Assembly (NCBI GenBank): GCA_965202905.1
Contig: OZ241868.1
Coordinates: forward strand, 2,852,001-2,916,000
DNA: 64,000 nucleotides
From: CAYFYS01 sp965202905
GTDB taxonomy: Bacteria > Pseudomonadota > Alphaproteobacteria > MPNO01
Reading direction: 5' to 3'
The translations under genes were made by a program, and so were the position numbers. This document shows positions 25,152 to 32,524 of this stretch, piece after piece; position 1 is the first letter of the stretch; each line of letters begins with the position of its first letter. The notes under the pieces are model-generated. The model ran no database searches and was not told the origin of the DNA. It saw nothing but the letters and a program-made list of their open reading frames with translations.

Positions 25152-26941
25152 TCTCGGGCTTTTACGCGCGGCGGGGCGGCGGGGCGGCGGCGGCCTCCCC
25201 GGCGGATGCCGGCCAGCTTCGGCCGGACCCGGCGGTCGGCCTGTCGGGTGCGGAGGACCTGCGGTCGGAGGACCGTGAGGCCGGGCTGACGGTGGTGGCG
25301 GATTGCCGCCTCGACGACCGGGCCGCCCTGGCGGGCGCGCTCGGCCTGCGCGACGTGGAGTCGCTGTCCGACAGCGCGCTCATCCTGGGGGCGTATGCGC
25401 GCTGGGGGCGCGACTGCCCGTCGCATCTGTTCGGCGACTACGCGTTCGCGGTGTGGGATGCCCGCCGTCGCACCCTGTTTTGCGCCCGTGACCATGTCGG
25501 CGCGCGCGCCTTCCACTACGCGCTGACCGCCGAGCGGTTCGTCTTCGGGAGCGCCGTCGGGTCGGTGCTCGCCGCGCCCGGCGTGCCGGACGCGCTGGAC
25601 GAGGAGGTGGTGGCGGGGCTGCTGTCGCCGAAGGTCCGGATGCCGGTGGATCGCAGTTGTTTCCGGGCCGTGAAGCGGCTGTCGCCGGGCCATATGCTGG
25701 CCGTGGAGCCGGAGTCGTTGCGCATCGAGCGCTGGTGGCGGCCGGAGGCCGCACCGTCGGTCGCGCCGACCTCGGACGACGACCGTTCGCAGACCTTTCT
25801 CGCGCTGTACCGGCAGGCGGTGGGGGACTGCCTGCGCGGGGCTGCGGCGGGGTCGGTGGGGACGCATTTGAGCGGCGGTCTGGATTCGTCGAGCATCACG
25901 GTGCTTGCGGCCGAGGAGTTGCGCCGCCGGGGGGAGCCGCCGCCGACGGCGTTCGCGTGGCAGCCGGCGCCGCCGTCGGGGACGGCCGGGGAGGATGATG
26001 CGAACGCCGACGAGTATCGCCTCGTCGAGGCGACGGCGAGCCGGGCGGAGACGCCGTTGGTCTGGTGCGCGCCCACCGGGGCCGATGTGGAAGCGTGGCT
26101 GCGCCAGGACGGGGCACGGGAGTGCAGCAGCGATACGCTGCTGCACGAGATGTCGGTCCAGCGGGCTGCGGCGGCGCGCGGGGTGCGTCGGATACTCTCG
26201 GGCTGGGGTGGCGATGAATGCGCGTCCTACGGCGGTCGCGGCTATTACCAGGAACTGCTGCTCGGCGGTCGCTTCATCCGGCTGTGGCGGGCGCTTCGCG
26301 CGCGCCGGTCTTCTGCGAAGAACGCCCTGTCGGCGGTCGTTCTGCCCTTGCTGCCGTTCGGGATGGAACTCGCCGTCCGTCGCGCTTTGGATTCGGAGCG
26401 CACCGCGCCGCCTCCGCAGCGCTCTTTCGCGCATCCGGATCTCGCGCGTCGGTTCAAGCTGCGCCAGCCCGACCTCGGGACGAGAGGCGTTCGGCAGAGG
26501 CAGTGTAGCCTGATCGGGCAGGGTCATCTGTGCGAGCGCATGGAAGGTTGGGCGCTGGAGGGGTCGCGTCGCGGCATCGAGTACGGCTACCCGCTATTGG
26601 ACCGTCGTCTGATGGAGTTCGTCCTGGGGCTGCCGCCGGAGCAGTTTCGTCAGGGGCGCTGGAGCCGCTGGGTGATGCGCCACGCCCTTCGCACGGTGCT
26701 GCCGCCGGAGGTGTGCTGGTACACCGACAAGCGTGATCCGGTGCGTTTCGCGGGTTTTCGGGGGAGCGTGATCGAGACGCTGCCGGTGCTCCACCGCGAG
26801 TTGGCCGGTCGCGCGGCGGCGCCCTCGCGGGCGCGCTATGTCGACATGCCGCATTTGCTGACCTGCCTGGAGGATGGCTGGCCGGCCGGGGAACCCTTTG
26901 CCTACCGGGCGCTCACGGCGATGCGGTTTCTCGACTTCTGA
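25148..26941 (+). CDS. asparagine-synthetase-like lasso cyclase (lasso C)
   Basis: 597 residues, ATG overlapping the sulfotransferase stop. The N-terminal glutaminase-like domain begins MISGFYARRG and lacks the catalytic Cys2 of true asparagine synthetases, as expected for lasso cyclases, which use the peptide's own N-terminus instead of ammonia. The synthetase domain carries the pyrophosphate loop HLSGGLDSSS (Ser242 on) and a later SGWGGDECASYGG. It would adenylate a Glu side chain of the core and close the macrolactam. C-terminal YGYPLLDRRLMEFVLGLPPE is typical of the family. Confidence 0.88.
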   Translation: MISGFYARRGGGAAAASPADAGQLRPDPAVGLSGAEDLRSEDREAGLTVVADCRLDDRAALAGALGLRDVESLSDSALILGAYARWGRDCPSHLFGDYAFAVWDARRRTLFCARDHVGARAFHYALTAERFVFGSAVGSVLAAPGVPDALDEEVVAGLLSPKVRMPVDRSCFRAVKRLSPGHMLAVEPESLRIERWWRPEAAPSVAPTSDDDRSQTFLALYRQAVGDCLRGAAAGSVGTHLSGGLDSSSITVLAAEELRRRGEPPPTAFAWQPAPPSGTAGEDDANADEYRLVEATASRAETPLVWCAPTGADVEAWLRQDGARECSSDTLLHEMSVQRAAAARGVRRILSGWGGDECASYGGRGYYQELLLGGRFIRLWRALRARRSSAKNALSAVVLPLLPFGMELAVRRALDSERTAPPPQRSFAHPDLARRFKLRQPDLGTRGVRQRQCSLIGQGHLCERMEGWALEGSRRGIEYGYPLLDRRLMEFVLGLPPEQFRQGRWSRWVMRHALRTVLPPEVCWYTDKRDPVRFAGFRGSVIETLPVLHRELAGRAAAPSRARYVDMPHLLTCLEDGWPAGEPFAYRALTAMRFLDF

Positions 26942-27320
26942 GGCTTTCCATTCCCTCTGAAGTTGAAGTCGGTCGGGCGGGCGTTGGGCAGGATGAGACC
27001 GTGCGCCGACCGTGCGCCGGATGCGGATCGTCGAGAAACGAAAGTCGCTTTCGGTCCGGAGCGGCGGACGCTTCGCCGCCGCTCCATTCCGGGCCGCCCG
27101 GTGTTCGGGGCGCGGCGCCGCGCCGACGGAAGCAGGCTGCAACGCCACGCCTGACCGGTTGCGGACGGGCGCCGCCCGGTCGGCTGTACGGCGAATTCAT
27201 GTTGACCGGCAGGCCGCCGGTAAGTACGATCGGCGCGTGTCGAAGGTGGATCGCTCACAGGCGGCCGACGGCGCGATACGGCGCGACAGCGCCCGACTCT
27301 TGAACTCAGGGAGTGAAAAC
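26942..27320. other. intergenic region between cyclase and precursor 3
   Basis: About 380 bases with no convincing gene in any frame. The second half (27198-27296) is repeat B copy 2. AGGGAG before the ATG at 27321 is the ribosome site of precursor 3. Confidence 0.5.
27198..27296 (+). repeat. dispersed repeat B, copy 2
   Basis: Begins ATGTTGACCGGCAGGCCGCC and matches 8236-8326 at about 80 percent by eye, with the same small hairpin and CGCTCACAGGCGG string. It lies just before precursor 3 and close to transposase debris, so it may mark an element boundary. Confidence 0.6.
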
Positions 27321-27490
27321 ATGACCAGCCATCGAGACGCCCTTGTACCCCCCCCCCCCCGCAGGATGAGGCGCGGGAACGCTGGACCCGGCCGATGATC
27401 CGCGAACTGGGCCGCGTCCAGAGGACGCATAGCGGCTCTGGCACTGGTGTAGTTGAGAATAGCGAATATTTCAACATCGACGCGTCGTGA
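27321..27490 (+). pseudogene. lasso-peptide-type RiPP precursor 3, out of frame at a 13-C tract
   Basis: ATG at 27321 starts MTSHRDALVP, then a run of 13 cytosines follows. As sequenced, translation passes into a wrong frame and stops at 27398. One extra C restores a 56-residue precursor: QDEARERWTRPMIRELGRVQ, then RTHSGSGTGVVENSEYFNID and AS before TGA at 27488. That frame has the same leader motif as the other two and Ser/Gly with Glu at the same spacing. The locus may be phase-variable, broken, or hit by a homopolymer sequencing error. Confidence 0.7.
27348..27360 (+). repeat. 13-nt cytosine homopolymer inside precursor 3
   Basis: Thirteen consecutive C at codons 10-14 of the third precursor, upstream of the conserved leader motif. 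Tracts this long slip readily in replication. A 14-C version would be in frame, 13 is not. Confidence 0.9.
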
Positions 27491-27530
27491 CGCACGGCCG
27501 CCGTCACTCTGCGGAGAGCGCGGCGCCGGG

Positions 27531-27741
27531 GCTTGGCGCTACGGGTTCTACGCCGGACAGGCGTTGGACGCCGATGCCCTGATGGCCCTCAACCGACGGA
27601 TCGACGCCTTTGCCGATGCGTTCGATGTCTTCAGACCCCACTAGGCCCTCGGCAGACATCCCCCCGAGAGTATTTCGACCGACGCGCAGCCGACCGGAAC
27701 CCTCCCGCCTCAATAATCCTGAACCCGGACGCCCCCCTTTG
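27531..27741 (+). pseudogene. decayed integrase-core transposase, C-terminal fragment (copy 1)
   Basis: Reads WRYGFYAGQALDADALMALN, RRIDAFADAFDVFRPH, an in-frame TAG, then ALGRHPPEYFDRR. This is the tail of an IS481/IS3-like DDE transposase (the FRPHQALG segment is characteristic). It is homologous to the larger remnant at 53990-54632, including a shared end sequence CCTGAAC...TTGAC. It bounds the lasso cluster on the right and fills most of the space before the next gene. Confidence 0.65.
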
Positions 27742-27797
27742 ACTGCGGCTCACGCTGTCTTATTATGGCGCGAATCGAAAGGGAGGGCCGGCCGCTC

Positions 27798-28538
27798 GTG
27801 CAGCAAATCGATTACGCATCCAGCGCTTGTCCGGTGCGCGAGGATTTGATCGCCGCCCAGCGCACGGCGTGGCGGCGCCTTGCCGGGCCGGGGGCCTTCC
27901 TCGACGGTGCGCGCCGCGTGGCGGTCGCCCGCGAGGTGCGCAACGCGCCGTCCTGCGCGTTGTGCCGGCGCCGAAAGGAGGCGCTCTCGCCGTTTGCCGT
28001 GGACGGCGCCCATGACGGCCTGGGCGAGCTCGGCGAGACCGAAATCGACGCCATCCACCGGATCGTCACCGATCCCGGCCGGCTCAGCCGCGAGTGGGTC
28101 GAGGGCCTGCTCGCCGCCGGGCTCGACGACCGGGAATACATCGAGATCGTCAGCGTCATCTGTGTCGTGACGGTCAACGACACCTTCCGCCGCGCGCTCG
28201 ACCTGCCGCCGTTCGAACTGCCGGAGCCGGCCGCGGGCGCGCCGTCGGGCTATAGCGCGCCGGGCGCCAAGGCACATGACGGCTGGATCCGCTTGCTCGT
28301 TCCGGAGGATGTCGTCCCCGGCGACGGCGCGGTTTACAGCACGCTTGCGGTCTCGCCGGTGGTCAAGGCGCTGTCGCTGGTCCCCGAGGCCAAGCGGCAT
28401 TACTGGGACCTCGCCGAGACGATGTACCTGCCCGGCGAAGAGATGCCCAACTTCGCAACCGGGATCAGGGCCATCGACCGTGTGCAGATGGAGATCCTCG
28501 CCACGAGAGTCTCCGCGCTCCATCAATGCGTCTACTGA
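27798..28538 (+). CDS. AhpD/carboxymuconolactone-decarboxylase-related protein with CxxC
   Basis: 246 residues from GTG, chosen for GGGAGG eleven bases upstream; ATG at 27765 is an alternative. The segment NAPSCALCRRRKEAL carries a CxxC at the active-site position of AhpD-like alkylhydroperoxidase-related proteins, and AGLDDREYIEIVSVI and VSALHQCVY match that group. Family members are thiol peroxidase-like; some relatives use selenocysteine at the first Cys. Here both are TGC/TGC cysteines. The small gene downstream may be its partner. Confidence 0.7.
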   Translation: MQQIDYASSACPVREDLIAAQRTAWRRLAGPGAFLDGARRVAVAREVRNAPSCALCRRRKEALSPFAVDGAHDGLGELGETEIDAIHRIVTDPGRLSREWVEGLLAAGLDDREYIEIVSVICVVTVNDTFRRALDLPPFELPEPAAGAPSGYSAPGAKAHDGWIRLLVPEDVVPGDGAVYSTLAVSPVVKALSLVPEAKRHYWDLAETMYLPGEEMPNFATGIRAIDRVQMEILATRVSALHQCVY

Positions 28539-28556
28539 ACCGGCTCCCATGCATTC

Positions 28557-28907
28557 ATGCTCCGTGAGAGCATCCGGACTTCCGGGACCGCGTTCGATCT
28601 GCGCGCCGCGATGGGCCGGGCGCGCGGCGACGGCGGGGTCGAGAGCGGCCAGAACCTCGCCGACTTCGCCGAGGCGATCACGCTGCAAGACCGCGCCCGG
28701 ACGGCCGGGCTACGCGATGTCCTGGCGCGCGAGCTGGGGGTGGAAGCCATGGTCGACGCCGCCGCTGTCGCTTCGGTGTTCCACGGCTTTGTCCGGGTCG
28801 CGGACTCGACGGGCGCGCCGCCGGCGGGCGCTTCGGGCGGCCGGGTGACGATGGAGTTCCGTGAGGAGCTTGGGATCAACGCGTTCTTCGGCGCCGCGCA
28901 CCGCTAG
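28557..28907 (+). CDS. hypothetical protein after AhpD-related gene
   Basis: 116 residues from ATG, 18 bases after the AhpD-related gene and ending one base before the likely queG start. No signal peptide, membrane segment or known motif. The sequence (IRTSGTAFDLRAAMGRARGD, then helices rich in Ala) suggests a small all-helical soluble protein. Codon use matches its neighbours and the reading frame fills the gap exactly, so it is probably real. Function unknown; operon position suggests a link to the AhpD-like gene. Confidence 0.6.
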   Translation: MLRESIRTSGTAFDLRAAMGRARGDGGVESGQNLADFAEAITLQDRARTAGLRDVLARELGVEAMVDAAAVASVFHGFVRVADSTGAPPAGASGGRVTMEFREELGINAFFGAAHR

Positions 28908-28908
28908 G

Positions 28909-30015
28909 GTGGACGACGTGCGGTCGGTTATTCGCGACCGCGCGCTGGCTCTGGGGTTCGACGCGGCAGGCTTCGCGCAAGCCGCGCCCGGCGGGACCGC
29001 CCGGCGCGACCTCGCCGCGTTCCTCGCCAAGGGCTATCACGGCGACATGGGCTGGATGGCCACGACCGCCGAACGGCGCTGCGATCCGCAAACGCTGTGG
29101 CCGGAGGCGAAAAGCGCGATCGTCGTCGGGCTCAACTACGGTCCCGCCGAAGATCCCCTGGCGATTCTCGACCGGCCGGCCCGCGGGGCCGTCTCGGTCT
29201 ATGCCCAGGGGCGCGACTATCACGATGTGGTTGGCAAGCGGCTGCGCGCGCTGGCGCGCTGGATCCACGAAAGCTTCGCCTGCGAGGTAAAACTGTTCGT
29301 CGACACCGCCCCGGTGATGGAAAAGCCGCTCGCCGGGCGCGCCGGGCTGGGCTGGCAGGGTAAGCACACCAACCTGGTCTCGCGCACGCATGGCTCCTGG
29401 CTGTTCCTGGGCGAGATCCTGACAACGCTGGCGCTCGCGCCCGACGCGCCGGAAGCCGACCGCTGCGGCGTCTGCCGGCGCTGTCTCGATGTGTGCCCGA
29501 CCGACGCCTTCCCCGCGCCCTACCGGCTCGACGCGCGGCGCTGCATCTCGTACCTGACCATCGAGCACAAGGGCCATATCGCCGCCGGGTTCCGCAACGC
29601 CATCGGCAACCGGATCTACGGCTGCGACGACTGCCTGGCGGTCTGCCCGTGGAACAAGTTCGCGAACCGCGCGGCCGAGCCGGATCTGCGGCCGCGGATC
29701 GAGCTCGCCGCGCCGCGCCTGGAGGCGCTTTCCGCCCTCGACGACGCCGGCTTCCGCCGGGTCTTCTCCGGCTCGGCGATCAAGCGGCTCGGGCGCGACC
29801 GGTTCGTGCGCAACGTGCTGATCGCGATCGGCAATTCCGGGAATGTCGCGCTTGCGCCGAGCGCGGAGCGGCGGTTGGGCGACGACTCGCCGCTGGTCCG
29901 GGCGATGGCGGTCTGGGCGCTGTCCCGTCTGCTGCCGCCGGCCGATTTTGGGCGCCTGCGCAGCCGTCGCCTGCCGGGCGAAACCGATCCCGATGTCCGC
30001 GGCGAATGGCGATAG
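28909..30015 (+). CDS. queG: epoxyqueuosine reductase
   Basis: 368 residues from GTG at 28909, one base after the previous stop; GTG at 28861 is an alternative that would overlap that gene. N-terminal cobalamin-binding domain (ALGFDAAGFA, AGLGWQGKHTNLVSR), then two [4Fe-4S] clusters: CGVCRRCLDVCPTDAF and CDDCLAVCPWNKF. The C-terminal HEAT-like part is short. QueG reduces epoxyqueuosine to queuosine in tRNA with cob(II)alamin. It lies next to another tRNA modification gene, dusA. Confidence 0.92.
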   Translation: MDDVRSVIRDRALALGFDAAGFAQAAPGGTARRDLAAFLAKGYHGDMGWMATTAERRCDPQTLWPEAKSAIVVGLNYGPAEDPLAILDRPARGAVSVYAQGRDYHDVVGKRLRALARWIHESFACEVKLFVDTAPVMEKPLAGRAGLGWQGKHTNLVSRTHGSWLFLGEILTTLALAPDAPEADRCGVCRRCLDVCPTDAFPAPYRLDARRCISYLTIEHKGHIAAGFRNAIGNRIYGCDDCLAVCPWNKFANRAAEPDLRPRIELAAPRLEALSALDDAGFRRVFSGSAIKRLGRDRFVRNVLIAIGNSGNVALAPSAERRLGDDSPLVRAMAVWALSRLLPPADFGRLRSRRLPGETDPDVRGEWR

Positions 30016-30025
30016 GATCGCGGTC

Positions 30026-31024
30026 ATGGCGCCGACTCGCGACAGAATCGACCGGCGGCTCTCGGTAGCGCCGATGATGGACCGGACCGACCGGCATGAG
30101 CGGTATTTGCTGCGGCTGATCGCGCGGCCGGCGCTGCTCTACACCGAGATGATTCCGACGGCGGCGATCCTGCGCGGCGACCGCCGGCGATTCCTCGATT
30201 TCGACGCCGCCGAACATCCGGTCGCGCTGCAACTCGGCGGCGGCGACCCCGAGGCGCTCGCCGAGTGCTGCCGGATCGCCGAGGGTTGGGGTTACGACGA
30301 GGTGAACCTCAATCTCGGCTGCCCGAGCCAGCGGGTCGGCCGGGCCCGCTTCGGCGCCTGGCTGATGGCCGAGCCCGATCTGGCCGCGCGCTGCGCCGAG
30401 TCCATGCGCCGGACGACAACGCTGCCGGTAACGGTCAAGACGCGCATCGGCATCGACGAGACCGACGACTACGAGCACTTCGCCCGCTTCGTCGACGCCA
30501 TCGCCGAAATCGGCGTCGATGTCTTCGTCATTCACGCCCGCAAAGCGATTCTTACCGGCCTCAGCCCGAAGGAGAACCGGGAGATCCCGCCGCTGCGCTA
30601 CGAGATGGTCCACCGGCTGAAGGCCGACAGACCGGCGCTGACGGTGATCGTCAACGGCGGCTTGCGCACCGCGCGGGACGCGCTCGCCCAACTCGGCCCG
30701 ACCGACGGCGTCATGCTCGGCCGGGCGGCTTACGAGACCCCCTATGTCCTGGCCGAAATCGTATCGGCCCTTTGGCCTGACATCGCCCCGCCGCCGCGCG
30801 AAGCCGTGCTCGAGGCTTATGCCGGGTACGCCGCCCGCCGGCTCGCCGAAGGCGTGCCGCTGTGGCGCATGACCCGTCACCTGCCCGGTCTCTACCAGGG
30901 CGCGCCCGGCGCGCGCGCCTGGCGCCGCGCGCTCGCCGAGGGCGCCCGCCGTCCCGGCGCCGGCGCCGGCCTGATCCGCCAGGCCGCCCGCCTGATCGAG
31001 GCCGCGGACCCGACCGCGGCGTGA
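30026..31024 (+). CDS. dusA: tRNA-dihydrouridine(20/20a) synthase
   Basis: 332 residues from ATG, 10 bases after queG. FMN-binding TIM barrel: RLSVAPMMDRTDRHERYLLR at the start, VNLNLGCPSQRV with catalytic Cys99, HARKAILTGLSPKENREIPP (typical of the DusA branch) and the FMN-phosphate loop NGG...GVMLGRAAYETPY. Reduces U20/U20a in the D-loop of tRNA. Operon with queG. Confidence 0.93.
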   Translation: MAPTRDRIDRRLSVAPMMDRTDRHERYLLRLIARPALLYTEMIPTAAILRGDRRRFLDFDAAEHPVALQLGGGDPEALAECCRIAEGWGYDEVNLNLGCPSQRVGRARFGAWLMAEPDLAARCAESMRRTTTLPVTVKTRIGIDETDDYEHFARFVDAIAEIGVDVFVIHARKAILTGLSPKENREIPPLRYEMVHRLKADRPALTVIVNGGLRTARDALAQLGPTDGVMLGRAAYETPYVLAEIVSALWPDIAPPPREAVLEAYAGYAARRLAEGVPLWRMTRHLPGLYQGAPGARAWRRALAEGARRPGAGAGLIRQAARLIEAADPTAA

Positions 31025-31100
31025 AAACCGCGGCGAGGTCAACGGACCGACGCGGGCGATCGGCTCGTTGTCTTCGCGCGAAAGCATGCCGCCCCTCCGG

Positions 31101-31859
31101 TCAGTGCAGCTCCATCAGGCGGCCGAAGCCGGGCGTCCGGTCGGCGATGCCGTTGTGGCGCAGCGCATGCCAGTAGGTCGCGGTCATCACCGCGATCACC
31201 GGCTTGCCGAGCCAGCGCTCGGCTTCGGCCGCGACATAGGCCATCGGCAGGTTCGCGCCGAACTGGACGATCGCATCGATGTCGGCGCCGTCGACCTTGC
31301 GCACCGCCTCGCGCAGCGCGTCCTCGGAGATGTGGGCGATGTTGACCGGGCTGTCGCAGGCCAGGCATTCGGTGCGAACCAGCTCGTAGCCGGTCTCCTC
31401 GGCGAACGCTTCCAGGTGGCCGATCGCGACGGGGTAGTAGGGACAGACGATCGCGATCCGCCTGATGTCTTCGCCACAGGCCCTGAGCGCGGCGGGCAGG
31501 GCGTCTGCGGCCTGGGTCACGCCGATGTCCAGCCCGGCGCGATCCTTGATCCGCCGCTCGATCTTGCGGGCCGGCTCCAGCCCGCCGCCCCAGATGCTCT
31601 CGGCCGAGATCCCGAGTATCAGATGGTCCGGGCGGCAGGTCATCACCCGGTCGATCGATTCCTCCAGCGCCACGTCGATGCGCCGGATGAGCTCGTCGAA
31701 ATCCGCATCCGAGCCGATCGGATCGTCCGGGATATGCATGCGCGAGATGTGGTTGGTCACCCCCTTGGGCGCCATCGCGTCGTAATGCGGCTGGACGATC
31801 GTGTTGGTGGACGGGGTGACGACCCCGAATTTCATGCGCCAGGCCCAGGCGTCGACCAT
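31101..31859 (-). CDS. Asp/Glu racemase superfamily protein (maleate isomerase-like)
   Basis: 252 residues from ATG. Begins RMKFGVVTPSTNTIVQPHYD, the opening of the maleate cis-trans isomerase/arylmalonate decarboxylase group. Two catalytic cysteines are expected at the ends of two strands. Here the positions read ILGISAES and QFGANLPM, so neither Cys is present. The protein may have changed chemistry or need another nucleophile; Cys residues elsewhere (TCRPD, LACDSP) do not fit the usual sites. Convergent with dusA. The following region up to 32088 holds short tandem repeats and no gene. Confidence 0.75.
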   Translation of the reverse strand: MVDAWAWRMKFGVVTPSTNTIVQPHYDAMAPKGVTNHISRMHIPDDPIGSDADFDELIRRIDVALEESIDRVMTCRPDHLILGISAESIWGGGLEPARKIERRIKDRAGLDIGVTQAADALPAALRACGEDIRRIAIVCPYYPVAIGHLEAFAEETGYELVRTECLACDSPVNIAHISEDALREAVRKVDGADIDAIVQFGANLPMAYVAAEAERWLGKPVIAVMTATYWHALRHNGIADRTPGFGRLMELH

Positions 31860-31989
31860 GGATGTCCTCCTCCCCCTCGGCGAACGTTACCCGGCGCAAC
31901 GCCGACCGCGCCGGATCCCGCCGGTCGCGGTCCTCGGCGGGTCGTCGACGACCTCGACCGCGTGCGGCTTCATGATCCCCGCCTCCGCG

Positions 31990-32077
31990 GCGACTATGCG
32001 GCGACTATAAGGCGACCATAACAAGCCGCACGGCCCCGATCCATGCCGCCCGATCCATGCCGCCCGATCCATGCCGA
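31990..32077 (+). repeat. short tandem repeats before the DoxX-like gene
   Basis: Two blocks: about three copies of an 11-base unit (GCGGCGACTAT and variants) from 31988, then three copies of a 13-base unit (CGATCCATGCCGC) from 32037 that run up to the ribosome site. Likely slippage-prone leader sequence with no assigned role. Confidence 0.6.
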
Positions 32078-32088
32078 AGGAGCCCGCC

Positions 32089-32454
32089 ATGCACGCCGAG
32101 CACAGCCTGACCGAGATCGCCGGGCGCATCCTGGTCGGCGGCTATTTCCTGATCATGCTGTGGAAGAACCTCCGGCTCTACGCCTGGAACGTCGAGCGCA
32201 TGGGCGCGAACGGCGTGCCGTTCCCGGAAATCGTGCTGCCGGCGGGTTTCGCGGTCCAGTTCGTCGGCGCAATGATGGTGCTGATCGACTACCGGACCGG
32301 GATCGGCGTGACCCTGCTGCTGGTCTTCACCTTCGTTGCGACGGCGATCTTCCACCGCTATTGGCGGATGGACGATCCGGTGCGGCGCAACTACCACATG
32401 CTTCTGGGCCTCAACAACATGGGCCTGACCGGCGGGCTGCTGCTGCTCTTCTGA
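32089..32454 (+). CDS. DoxX-like small membrane protein
   Basis: 121 residues. Start at ATG 32089 because AAGGAG lies six bases upstream. Four hydrophobic segments (about residues 8-25, 44-62, 68-85, 98-118) and the order AGRILVGGYFLIMLWKN at the front match the DoxX family of quinol-oxidase-associated or detoxification membrane proteins. It precedes the molybdenum hydroxylase genes by 70 bases and may share their transcript. Confidence 0.65.
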   Translation: MHAEHSLTEIAGRILVGGYFLIMLWKNLRLYAWNVERMGANGVPFPEIVLPAGFAVQFVGAMMVLIDYRTGIGVTLLLVFTFVATAIFHRYWRMDDPVRRNYHMLLGLNNMGLTGGLLLLF

Positions 32455-32524
32455 GCCGGTCCGCACGCCCGTTGACGCTTCCCGGCCCAATGACAATCAT
32501 GCGGGTCGAACCCAGGGAGGCGGA

